A stretch of DNA of 18,967 nt from Chryseobacterium gleum (GTDB lineage: Bacteria > Bacteroidota > Bacteroidia > Flavobacteriales_D > Sanyastnellaceae). The stretch spans positions 1-18,967 of the forward strand of contig CALQJP020000016.1 of the NCBI GenBank assembly GCA_943330925.2. The letters run 5' to 3'. This document shows, in pieces, positions 6,775 through 13,971 of the stretch (positions are counted from its first letter, which is position 1; every line of letters starts with the position of its first letter). A program made the translations under genes and the position numbers. A model generated the notes under the pieces. The model made no database searches, was not told the origin of the DNA, and worked only from the letters and a program-made list of their open reading frames with translations.

Positions 6775-7998
6775 TCTCTGCCCGCCATTGAATCTTTTCT
6801 TGCTTCCGCGAAAAGGGGGCTTGGGGCGCGACCTGGGTTGGTCGCTTGTAAAGTCGGGGGCCGGACCCAGTGATTCCGGCAGAGGAATTACATCAATTGT
6901 TTTCTCGATGAGCTTTTCGATGCGATGAAAACCGCGAAGGTCTTCCGGAGAGACGAGCGTTAGTGCTTCACCGCTGCGCTGTGCGCGAGCGGTGCGTCCT
7001 ATGCGGTGCACATAATCTTCCGCATCACGTGGCACGTCAAAGTTGACAACCATGTCAATACCGTCCACGTCGATACCGCGGCTTATCACATCGGTAGCTA
7101 CGAGTACGTTTATTTGCTTGTTGCGAAACTTGCGCATAACCTCTTCCCGCTGATCCTGCTCCAAATCGCTCGAAATGCGATCTGCCTGCACACCCGCCTG
7201 CACCAACTTTCGGTGCAGTGCGCTTACCGCATGCTTGCGTGAACAGAATACAATGATGCATTGATCGCGTCGAGACTCGTCGCGTAGGATGTGCAGCATA
7301 AGCGCCAACTTTTGGGAGTCATGCACCATGTAAACACTTTGCTTCACCTTCTCGGCAGGCTTCGAAATGGCAATACTCACCTGCTCAGGTTCGCGCATAA
7401 AAGTCTTCGCCAATTGAGCAATTCCTTGCGGCATGGTAGCGGAAAACATCAGCGTTTGACGGTCTTCATTCACGCCGCGAATGATTCGGAACAAATCGGG
7501 TTGGAAGCCCATATCGAGCATACGATCAGCCTCGTCCAATATGAGAAAGCGGAGCTTGGAAAAATCGACATGCCCAACGTTCATGTGTGATATAAGCCTG
7601 CCGGGCGTAGCGATAATGATATCGACACCATTTAAGATAGCCATTTTTTCCTGGTAGAAATCCTGACCATCGCCACCACCGTAAATGGCAACTGAAGAAG
7701 TACCCGTGAAATACGAATAGGCTTCTACGGCCTGATCTATTTGCAGCGCCAGTTCGCGTGTTGGCACAATGATGAGGGCCTGCGGACCAACATGATCGGG
7801 CTTATCCATGATCATGTTGAGTATGGGCAGCACAAAAGCAGCGGTTTTACCGGTGCCGGTCTGTGCGATGCCGATGAGGTCTTTCCCCGAGAGAATTACA
7901 GGAATGCTTTTCTCTTGAATGGGAGTTGCATTTTTGTAATTCATCGAGAGTATTCCCTCGAGGAGTTGGCTATGCAGGTTTAGTTCAGTAAATTCCAA
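6766..7998 (-). CDS. rhlE: DEAD-box ATP-dependent RNA helicase, RhlE type
   Basis: The 410-residue cytoplasmic helicase unwinds short RNA duplexes, with likely roles in ribosome assembly or mRNA turnover. All motifs are present in order: Q motif (YKNATPIQEKSIP), I (AQTGTGKT), Ia (PTRELALQ), Ib (TPGRL), II (DEAD), III (SAT), IV (IIVFCSRK), V (ATDVISRGIDVDGIDMVVNF) and VI (HRIGRTAR). The tail after residue ~375 is short, basic and proline-rich (PRSRPKPPFRGSKKRFNGG), as in other RhlE proteins. It starts 20 bases after the DUF3127 stop, so the two are probably co-transcribed. Its stop codon lies in a heptamer array. Confidence 0.93.
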   Translation of the reverse strand: MEFTELNLHSQLLEGILSMNYKNATPIQEKSIPVILSGKDLIGIAQTGTGKTAAFVLPILNMIMDKPDHVGPQALIIVPTRELALQIDQAVEAYSYFTGTSSVAIYGGGDGQDFYQEKMAILNGVDIIIATPGRLISHMNVGHVDFSKLRFLILDEADRMLDMGFQPDLFRIIRGVNEDRQTLMFSATMPQGIAQLAKTFMREPEQVSIAISKPAEKVKQSVYMVHDSQKLALMLHILRDESRRDQCIIVFCSRKHAVSALHRKLVQAGVQADRISSDLEQDQREEVMRKFRNKQINVLVATDVISRGIDVDGIDMVVNFDVPRDAEDYVHRIGRTARAQRSGEALTLVSPEDLRGFHRIEKLIEKTIDVIPLPESLGPAPDFTSDQPRSRPKPPFRGSKKRFNGGQRGK

Positions 7999-8018
7999 AA
8001 GTGATTGTTGTGTTTAGC

Positions 8019-8363
8019 TTAGAAAGGAAGATCGTCTTCCATTTCAGAGGCTGTAGGTGGCATTGGAGGAGGCATCGGAGGACCGGGTTGCTGAGCAGAT
8101 TCAGCGCCTTGACCTTCGATTTTCCAGGAAACCAGGCTGTTGTAATATTTACCTTGGTACTCTCTTCCACGAATATCAAAGAAGACCTTGATACGGTCGC
8201 CTTGATTGTAGCTCGTGATGAGGCTTCCCTTGTCCTTGAGCAGTTCAAATTGAATATCCTGAGGGTATTGCTCCTCAGTAGTAATTACAAATTCACGCTT
8301 GGTAAAACCGCTGGCAAACGATTGCTCATCGCGGATTAGCTTTACTTTTCCGATGATTTCCAT
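8019..8363 (-). CDS. DUF3127 protein with an SSB-like acidic C-terminal tip
   Basis: The 114-residue protein matches the DUF3127 family, which is typical of Bacteroidota. Residues ~1-85 are beta-rich (EIIGKVKLIRDEQSF, FTKREFVITTEEQYPQDIQF, YYNSLVSWKIEG) and compatible with an OB fold. A proline/glutamine-rich linker (PGPPMPPPMPPTA) and the ending EMEDDLPF follow. That ending has the features of the C-terminal peptide of single-stranded DNA-binding proteins (E. coli DDDIPF), which recruits DNA-repair partners. The function of the family is not established to my knowledge; nucleic-acid binding is inferred from fold and tip. It is the first gene of a pair with rhlE. The ATG follows a TATTTTCG box by 18 bases. 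Confidence 0.88.
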   Translation of the reverse strand: MEIIGKVKLIRDEQSFASGFTKREFVITTEEQYPQDIQFELLKDKGSLITSYNQGDRIKVFFDIRGREYQGKYYNSLVSWKIEGQGAESAQQPGPPMPPPMPPTASEMEDDLPF

Positions 8364-8381
8364 GTATCCTTAATTGTGCCG

Positions 8382-8389
8382 CGAAAATA
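8382..8389 (-). promoter_or_regulatory. Probable -7 box TATTTTCG of the DUF3127/rhlE pair
   Basis: One mismatch to TAnnTTTG and followed by CGGCA exactly as at the hisS promoter; the DUF3127 ATG lies 18 bases downstream. The rest of the 129-base divergent gap carries the promoter of the polysaccharide block. Confidence 0.4.
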
Positions 8390-8465
8390 CGACGGAAGTT
8401 CGATAGAAGGAGTATGGGAAAGTAGGTTTATAGGATTATAGGGGACAGTAAGCCGGCGTTAGGCG

Positions 8466-8495
8466 TTTGGAGAACAGTTTCCTATCCTACATTTG
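8466..8495 (+). promoter_or_regulatory. Bacteroidota promoter TTTG-N18-TACATTTG of the polysaccharide block
   Basis: TTTG at 8466-8469 and a perfect TACATTTG at 8488-8495 are separated by 18 bases, close to the -33/-7 arrangement described for Bacteroidota. The TTG that could be read as a start codon (8493) is the end of this box. Transcription would start at about 8499-8502, at or next to the GTG used as start. Confidence 0.6.
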
Positions 8496-8498
8496 CGC

Positions 8499-10373
8499 GT
8501 GCTCATTCCGCAACGCAATACCCCACGTTGGCTGATTCTTGGCCTCGATCTGGTCATCTGTTTGGTGGCATACATAGCGGCCTATCTGGTTCGCTTTGAA
8601 TTTGCCCCTCCGGTGGAGGAGCTCAAACTTGCAAAAGCCTTCATTCCTATTCTATTGGGCGTTCGGCTCATCGGGTTTTTGGTTGGAAAGACGTATGCGG
8701 GCATTATACGATTCACAAGTTCTCAAGACACGGTCCGCATTTTCACCGTGCTAACTGCAGGAACAGCTCTGTTTGCCATTCTGAATTTGGTGAAGTTTGT
8801 TTTGGTCGATGGCCTGTTCTTCATACCCTACTCTATTTTAGTTATTGAATACCTCATCACGCTGTTCAGCATGATTGTATTGCGCATTGCAGTGAAAGTT
8901 GTGTATGTGGAATTGAAGAACCCCGGCAAGGTTAGCAAGAGAGCTATCATTTATGGCGCCGGAGAAAGCGGCCTTATCACAAAGCAGGCAATTGACCGCG
9001 ATCCAAGGTCGAAAATGGAAATTATTGCCTTTGTAGATGACAATCCGCACAAGCAAGGTAAAACGCTCGATGGCAAATCCATTTATTCCCGTGAGAAGCT
9101 GAACGACTTACTTGAGACAGAAAAGGTCGATGAGGTTATCATAGCCATACCTAGTTTGGATGCCAAAATGAAGGCCGACTTCATTGGTAAAGCGTTGCAA
9201 GCCGGAGTGCACGTTTCGAACATTCCGCCTATCAACCAATGGATTGGCGGTCAATTGAGTGCCCGGCAAATTCGGGAAATCAAGATTGAAGAATTGCTGG
9301 GTCGTGAAACCATTGAACTGGAAAGTGCCCCGGTAATCCATCAGGTTTCGGATAAATGTGTGCTCGTTACGGGAGCTGCCGGCAGCATCGGCAGCGAGCT
9401 GGTGCGGCAGTTGTTGAGCTGTAAGGCAGGAAAGGTCATCATTCTTGACCAAGCAGAGACCCCAATCTTTCTGCTGGAGAATGAGCTTACAGCGCTAGGT
9501 TTTCAGGGAAGGTTTGAAGTAGTCATGGGTGATGTGTGCAACATGGATCGCATGCGGCGAATGATGACACATTTCCGCCCTCAAATCGTTTACCATGCCG
9601 CAGCCTACAAGCATGTTCCGCTGATGGAGCAAAACCCGAGTGTTGCCGTACTAACCAATGTGCACGGCACACGAGTGATGGCCGATTTGGCCGATGAGCT
9701 TGGGGTAGAGCGCTTTGTACTCATTTCAACCGATAAAGCGGTAAACCCAACGAACGTGATGGGAGCTACCAAACGCGTTGCTGAGATGTATGTGCAGTCC
9801 AAAGACAAACACAGTAAAACAGCTTACGTGACCACCCGTTTCGGTAATGTGCTCGGGTCTAATGGTTCCGTAATACCCACCTTCAAGAAACAAATTGAGC
9901 AAGGAGGCCCGCTCACGGTAACGCATCCCGACGTTACTCGCTTTTTCATGACCATACCTGAAGCAGCGCGACTGGTGCTGGAAGCCGGAGCCATGAGTAG
10001 CGGTGGGGAAATTTTCGCCTTCGACATGGGAGAAAGTGTGAAGGTGATTGACCTTGCCAAGAACATGATACGCTTGTCGGGATTGGAATTGGGTAAAGAC
10101 ATTGAAATCACGTTTACAGGTCTGCGTCCCGGAGAAAAGCTCTTCGAAGAAGTTCTCAACTCAGCTGAAGACACGGTGTCTACGCACCATCCGAAGATTT
10201 TAAGGGCAAAGGTTCGTGAGTATGATTTCGCAGAAATCAGCCAAAAAGTAACGGAACTTATTGCCCTGTTCGATGCTCAGAACAACATGGAAATGGTTCG
10301 ATTGCTCAAGCAACTGGTACCTGAATACATCAGTCGCAACAGCGAGTATGAGAGTTTGGATAGAAAAAGCTAA
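8499..10373 (+). CDS. wbpM: Membrane-anchored UDP-sugar 4,6-dehydratase (WbpM/CapD/PglF type)
   Basis: The 624-residue protein has about four N-terminal membrane helices (residues ~10-135), a first Rossmann domain (AIIYGAGESGLITKQ, near 155) and a second, catalytic SDR domain from ~285 with VTGAAGSIGSEL. TDK is at 411-413 and a Met-x3-Lys (MGATK, 421-425) stands in place of the usual Tyr-x3-Lys, as in WbpM-like long dehydratases. Other family marks are YHAAAYKHVPLMEQNP and FGNVLGSNGSVIP. It should convert UDP-GlcNAc to the UDP-4-keto-6-deoxy sugar at the inner membrane, a first step to deoxyamino sugars of O-antigen, capsule or glycans. Start: TTG 8493 lies within the promoter box, so GTG 8499 is chosen, which makes the mRNA nearly leaderless. 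The acetyltransferase follows after 46 bases. Confidence 0.9.
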   Translation: MLIPQRNTPRWLILGLDLVICLVAYIAAYLVRFEFAPPVEELKLAKAFIPILLGVRLIGFLVGKTYAGIIRFTSSQDTVRIFTVLTAGTALFAILNLVKFVLVDGLFFIPYSILVIEYLITLFSMIVLRIAVKVVYVELKNPGKVSKRAIIYGAGESGLITKQAIDRDPRSKMEIIAFVDDNPHKQGKTLDGKSIYSREKLNDLLETEKVDEVIIAIPSLDAKMKADFIGKALQAGVHVSNIPPINQWIGGQLSARQIREIKIEELLGRETIELESAPVIHQVSDKCVLVTGAAGSIGSELVRQLLSCKAGKVIILDQAETPIFLLENELTALGFQGRFEVVMGDVCNMDRMRRMMTHFRPQIVYHAAAYKHVPLMEQNPSVAVLTNVHGTRVMADLADELGVERFVLISTDKAVNPTNVMGATKRVAEMYVQSKDKHSKTAYVTTRFGNVLGSNGSVIPTFKKQIEQGGPLTVTHPDVTRFFMTIPEAARLVLEAGAMSSGGEIFAFDMGESVKVIDLAKNMIRLSGLELGKDIEITFTGLRPGEKLFEEVLNSAEDTVSTHHPKILRAKVREYDFAEISQKVTELIALFDAQNNMEMVRLLKQLVPEYISRNSEYESLDRKS

Positions 10374-10395
10374 GCGTTGTTCTATTCAAAAATGT

Positions 10396-10403
10396 TACTT
10401 TTA
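10396..10403 (+). promoter_or_regulatory. Weak -7-like box TACTTTTA before the wbpD-like gene
   Basis: One mismatch to TAnnTTTG, 16 bases before the ATG at 10420, with a TTG 16 bases upstream of the box. It could be an internal promoter of the block, but it is weak. Confidence 0.2.
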
Positions 10404-10419
10404 GCCCTTCAAAACCACG

Positions 10420-11010
10420 ATGGAAACTAGCGAATACTTTGCCCACCCCTCTGCCATCATTGATGATGGCTGTACGATTGGAAAGGGCACCAAAATCTGG
10501 CATTTCTCGCATATCATGCCGAAGTGTGTGATTGGAGAACAGTGCAACATAGGACAAAATGTTGTGATATCGCCCGAAGTAGTTCTTGGGCGTAATGTCA
10601 AAATTCAAAACAACGTTTCAATCTACACGGGTGTTACCTGCGACGACGACGTTTTTCTGGGACCTTCCATGGTCTTCACCAACGTTATCAATCCACGCAG
10701 CGCCGTAAACCGCAAGAGCGAGTATGCTAAAACGCATGTGGGCAAAGGCGCTTCTATCGGAGCCAACGCAACTATTGTATGTGGCCACGACATAGGGCCA
10801 TACGCCTTTATCGGTGCAGGAGCGGTCGTAACCAAGAACATTCCCGCCTACAGCTTGTGGGTTGGCAATCCTGCCCGCCAGCGCGGTTGGATGAGCGAAT
10901 ACGGACATCAGTTGGCGTTTAATGAAGCCGGTGTTGCGGTTTGCCCGGAGTCAGCAGAGCGGTATGAGTTGAGAGAGGGGGCTGTGACGAAGGTGGCGAG
11001 TGAGAAGTGA
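10420..11010 (+). CDS. wbpD: UDP-2-acetamido-3-amino-glucuronate N-acetyltransferase, WbpD-like
   Basis: This 196-residue left-handed beta-helix acetyltransferase shows hexapeptide repeats: IIDDGCTIGKGTKIW, VIGEQCNIGQNVVISPEVVL, VKIQNNVSIYTGVTCDDDVF, ASIGANATIVCGHDIGPYAF, IGAGAVVTKNIPAYSLWVGN, ending in PARQRGWMSEYG. The insert FTNVINPRSAVNRKSEYAKT is typical of the WbpD/WlbB group, which N-acetylates the 3-amino group of UDP-GlcNAc3NA from acetyl-CoA, and the length fits. The preceding oxidation step is the WbpB-like enzyme just downstream; the aminotransferase (WbpE) and 6-dehydrogenase (WbpA) are not in the window. The last codons (VASEK) and the TGA stop lie in the heptamer array that follows. 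Confidence 0.88.
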   Translation: METSEYFAHPSAIIDDGCTIGKGTKIWHFSHIMPKCVIGEQCNIGQNVVISPEVVLGRNVKIQNNVSIYTGVTCDDDVFLGPSMVFTNVINPRSAVNRKSEYAKTHVGKGASIGANATIVCGHDIGPYAFIGAGAVVTKNIPAYSLWVGNPARQRGWMSEYGHQLAFNEAGVAVCPESAERYELREGAVTKVASEK

Positions 11011-11084
11011 GGACTGGGGACTGGGGACTGGGGACTGAGGACTGGAGACTGAGGACTGAGGACTGGGGACTGGGGAGTGGGAGC
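10994..11084 (+). repeat. Heptamer tandem array at the 3' end of the wbpD-like gene
   Basis: Thirteen contiguous 7-bp units: TGGCGAG, TGAGAAG, TGAGGAC, three TGGGGAC, TGAGGAC, TGGAGAC, two TGAGGAC, TGGGGAC, TGGGGAG, TGGGAGC. The wbpD stop is the TGA of the third unit. This array joins the TGGCGAG unit seen at 6523 and 18947 with the TGRGGAC type seen at 6705. The gap from 11011 to the next gene (11173) holds only this array and about 88 bases in which I saw no clear promoter. Confidence 0.95.
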
Positions 11085-11172
11085 GCATTCTCATTCTGAA
11101 TTTGATTCAGGTATTTTGACAAGGAGAAGGGAGTGTATAGAAAGAATAAACGACACAAATTTTTAGACGAAT

Positions 11173-12198
11173 ATGAACAAGGTGAAATTTGCGGTAATTG
11201 GGCAGGGGCATATTGGAAAGCGACATGCCGAGATGGTGCGCAGAAACAGCGCATGCGAACTGGTAGCGGTATGCGACGTGCTCGAGAAGGAGAAGCTTGG
11301 CCTTACCGACTTGGATGTACCGATGTACAACGACCACAACGCGATGTTGCAGGCGCACCCCGAGATTGAGGTCATCAATGTATGTTCTCCCAATGGTTTT
11401 CATGCTGAGCATGCCATGGCCGCATTGGAAAACGGCAAGCACGTAGTGTGTGAAAAGCCGATGGCCTTGCATAAACAAGACTGCGAATCGCTCATCTATA
11501 AAGCACTGCAAATGCACCGTCAGGTGTTTTGTGTGATGCAAAACCGATTTTCTCCGCCGTCCGAATGGTTGAAGCAGATTGTTTCAGAAAAAATTGTTGG
11601 CGACATTTACATGGTGCAGCTCAACTGCTATTGGAACCGCGATGACCGCTACTACAAGAAAGGCGGTTGGAAAGGGAATCAACAGCTCGACGGCGGTACG
11701 CTGTTCACGCAGTTCTCTCACTTCATCGACATCATGTATTGGCTGTTTGGTGATATCACCGACATTCAAGCGAAATTCAACGACTTCACCCACGCCCAGT
11801 CAACCGATTTTGAAGACAGTGGTTTTGTGAACTTCCGTTTTATCAATGGCGGTATGGGCGCTATCAATTATTCTACTGCCGTTTGGGACACGAACCTGGA
11901 GAGCAGTCTCACCATCATAGGTAGCAAGGGAAGTGTTAAAGTAGGTGGTCAATACATGGACAAGGTAGAATACTGCCACATCGACGGATATGAAATGCCT
12001 GAACTGGCTCCTACCAATCCGGCGAACGACTACGGACATTACAAAGGATCTGCGAACAACCACCACTACGTAATTCAAAACGTAGTTGACACTATCCATG
12101 GCCACTCCACCATTACAACCAATGCACTGGAAGGATTGAAGGTGGTAGATATTATTGAGCGTATTTACGCCCTGCGCAAAGACGACCGCAAATCGTAA
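11173..12198 (+). CDS. wbpB: Gfo/Idh/MocA oxidoreductase, WbpB-like UDP-sugar 3-dehydrogenase
   Basis: The 341-residue protein has an N-terminal NAD(P)-binding Rossmann fold (FAVIGQGHIGKRHAE, GxGxxG at 10-15), the family's substrate/cofactor motif CEKPMAL with EKP at 94-96, and the C-terminal sheet domain with DGGTLFTQFSHFIDIMYWLF. Residues such as NCYWNRDDRYY and GGWKG match the WbpB/WlbA subgroup, which oxidises C3 of UDP-GlcNAcA with NAD+. Together with the adjacent WbpD-like acetyltransferase this points to UDP-GlcNAc3NAcA-type sugar synthesis for a surface polysaccharide. It follows the heptamer array and is followed after three bases by cutC. Other sugar-nucleotide or inositol dehydrogenase activities remain possible. 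Confidence 0.85.
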   Translation: MNKVKFAVIGQGHIGKRHAEMVRRNSACELVAVCDVLEKEKLGLTDLDVPMYNDHNAMLQAHPEIEVINVCSPNGFHAEHAMAALENGKHVVCEKPMALHKQDCESLIYKALQMHRQVFCVMQNRFSPPSEWLKQIVSEKIVGDIYMVQLNCYWNRDDRYYKKGGWKGNQQLDGGTLFTQFSHFIDIMYWLFGDITDIQAKFNDFTHAQSTDFEDSGFVNFRFINGGMGAINYSTAVWDTNLESSLTIIGSKGSVKVGGQYMDKVEYCHIDGYEMPELAPTNPANDYGHYKGSANNHHYVIQNVVDTIHGHSTITTNALEGLKVVDIIERIYALRKDDRKS

Positions 12199-12201
12199 AT
12201 C

Positions 12202-12912
12202 ATGCAACGCAATCCTTATCTCATCGAAGTAGTTGCCTCTACCGTTCATTCTTGTGTAGAAGCCGAGTTGGGCGGCGCAGGCCGTATTGAATTATGCTCC
12301 GCTTTGGGAGCCGCCGGTATTACACCGAGCTCCGGATTACTGGAGGTTATAAAGCGACACGTTGCCATTCCAATCTATGTAATGATTCGTCCTCGTGAAG
12401 GCGATTTCACCTACAGTAAAGAAGAAGTGGAAGTAATGAAGCGCGAGATCGACTTGTTGGGAGCATCCGGGGCCGATGGCTTTGTGTTCGGCTGCTTGCG
12501 TGCAGATAGCACGATCGATGTTGAGCTTACCCGTGAGTTGGTAACGCATTGCGGCCACATACCGGTGACTTTTCATCGGGCAGTAGACTGCACGCCCAAT
12601 CTTATACATGCTGTGAGTGAAATTGCAGAATGCGGGTGTGAGCGCATTCTTACTTCAGGCGGCAAAAGCACCGGACCTGAAGGGCGGGAAACCATTCTGG
12701 CCATGCATGCGGCGGCCAGCCATCGCATTCGCATCATGCCTGGTGGAGGTATTAAGCCTGAAACCTTCGAAACTATGTATCACCCGGATATTGCAGAGTA
12801 TCACCTCAGCGGCCGCAGTCCGAAACTTTCCGCAACACCTTCAACCCTGTTTGAAATGGATTGGGCCGAAACCACTCGCGAAGCAATTGCACGCGTTGTT
12901 TATCGCCCGTAG
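12202..12912 (+). CDS. cutC: CutC family protein
   Basis: The 236-residue protein matches CutC, a TIM-barrel family, over its full length: LIEVVASTVHSCVEAELGGA, GRIELCSALGAAGITPSSGL, IPIYVMIRPREGDFTYSKEE, GADGFVFGCL, PVTFHRAVDCTP, CERILTSGGKSTGPEGRETI and RIMPGGGIKPETF. The name refers to copper homeostasis in E. coli, but the biochemical role of the family is unsettled, and conserved barrel residues suggest an enzyme. Gaps of three bases to the wbpB-like gene upstream and to the acyltransferase downstream place it in the same transcript, an unexpected partner for polysaccharide genes. No signal peptide; probably cytoplasmic. Confidence 0.93.
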   Translation: MQRNPYLIEVVASTVHSCVEAELGGAGRIELCSALGAAGITPSSGLLEVIKRHVAIPIYVMIRPREGDFTYSKEEVEVMKREIDLLGASGADGFVFGCLRADSTIDVELTRELVTHCGHIPVTFHRAVDCTPNLIHAVSEIAECGCERILTSGGKSTGPEGRETILAMHAAASHRIRIMPGGGIKPETFETMYHPDIAEYHLSGRSPKLSATPSTLFEMDWAETTREAIARVVYRP

Positions 12913-12915
12913 CAG

Positions 12916-13971
12916 ATGAACACGCGCCTCTATACCCTCGATTATCTCAGAGGCTTATCGGCACTCGGCATTATGGTGTATCACTACCTCTTTTGGTTAA
13001 ACGGTACATTCACCTCCGATCAGTTTATGGGAAGAGTTGGCGTGTATGGCGTAGCAATTTTCTATGTGTTGAGTGGGCTCACTCTCTATCACGTTTACGA
13101 ATACTCTCAGTCTCTCGCAGGATTCTCCATCGGGAACTTTTTCAAAAAAAGGGTCTATCGCATCTTCCCATTGCTTTGGTTGGTTACACTCGGTGCCATT
13201 GTTCTATCGCGTAAAATGCCCAACCCGTTGGATGTCATTTTAAACCTTACCGGGCTTTTTGGCTTTGTGCGTTGGGATGTTTACTTCTCAACAGGAGTCT
13301 GGTCGATAGGCAACGAACTGGTTTTCTACAGTGTGTTTCCTCTCCTGCTTATGATCTGCATGCTCAAACCAAGACTGCTCATCGTGCCGATAGCACTGGC
13401 AGGGGTGCTGCATCATCTTTTCGCGTTTCAGCTACTCGATGCGCAACAACCGCTTGCCGACCAATGGCACACCTACGTAAACCCGCTCAACCAAATTTTC
13501 TTTTTTGTTGCCGGTTGTGCGATGGGTTATTGGACCAAGGCACGCGCATTTCAGCCGTTATCTGCTGCGGTATTACTTGGGCTAGGGCTATTGCTTTTCG
13601 TGTTGATTCCTGCAGAAGGAAATACAGTAGCACTTATATCAGGTTACAATAGATGGTGGTTTACTGCGGCCTGCATTCTCATATGCCTTGGAGCTTATAA
13701 GATTTCCGGACGTTTACCCGGACCATTACACACCGTTTTCAAGATGCTGGGAGAAGGCAGCTATTCATTGTATCTATTGCATCCCCTGGTGTTTACAGTC
13801 TGGGCATTCATCTTTCATTGGTTGGAACAAAGCAATCATGAGCTGCCTTGGGCAGTGAAGCTCCTCACACCGATGGCCGTCACGCTGGTGCTATCCTACT
13901 TTGTGTATGAGTATTTCGAAAAGTACTTTATGCGATTGGGCCGTCATTCCTCGCCCGGCAAACCATCGTAA
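12916..13971 (+). CDS. Acyltransferase family 3 (OafA/NodX-like) membrane protein
   Basis: The 351-residue protein has about ten membrane helices. It begins with the family's hallmark TLDYLRGLSALGIMVYHYLF, including the conserved His23, followed by GVAIFYVLSGLTLYHVY, the Arg-rich FFKKRVYRIFPLLWL, and GVWSIGNELVFYSVFPLLL. Acyltransferase-3 proteins add acetyl or other acyl groups to sugars of lipopolysaccharide, peptidoglycan or small molecules at the inner membrane. Position at the end of a sugar-nucleotide block suggests O-acetylation of the surface polysaccharide; this is inference. It starts three bases after cutC. Its 3' end overlaps the convergent glycine-rich gene by 28 bases. Confidence 0.88.
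   Translation: MNTRLYTLDYLRGLSALGIMVYHYLFWLNGTFTSDQFMGRVGVYGVAIFYVLSGLTLYHVYEYSQSLAGFSIGNFFKKRVYRIFPLLWLVTLGAIVLSRKMPNPLDVILNLTGLFGFVRWDVYFSTGVWSIGNELVFYSVFPLLLMICMLKPRLLIVPIALAGVLHHLFAFQLLDAQQPLADQWHTYVNPLNQIFFFVAGCAMGYWTKARAFQPLSAAVLLGLGLLLFVLIPAEGNTVALISGYNRWWFTAACILICLGAYKISGRLPGPLHTVFKMLGEGSYSLYLLHPLVFTVWAFIFHWLEQSNHELPWAVKLLTPMAVTLVLSYFVYEYFEKYFMRLGRHSSPGKPS

Noticed and set aside
10994..11084. Possible CRISPR array
   Set aside because: Units are 7 bp and directly adjacent, without spacers or a longer repeat; no cas gene in the window.
13272..13652. 126-codon plus-strand ORF inside the acyltransferase gene
   Set aside because: Out-of-frame with an intact membrane acyltransferase; no domain.
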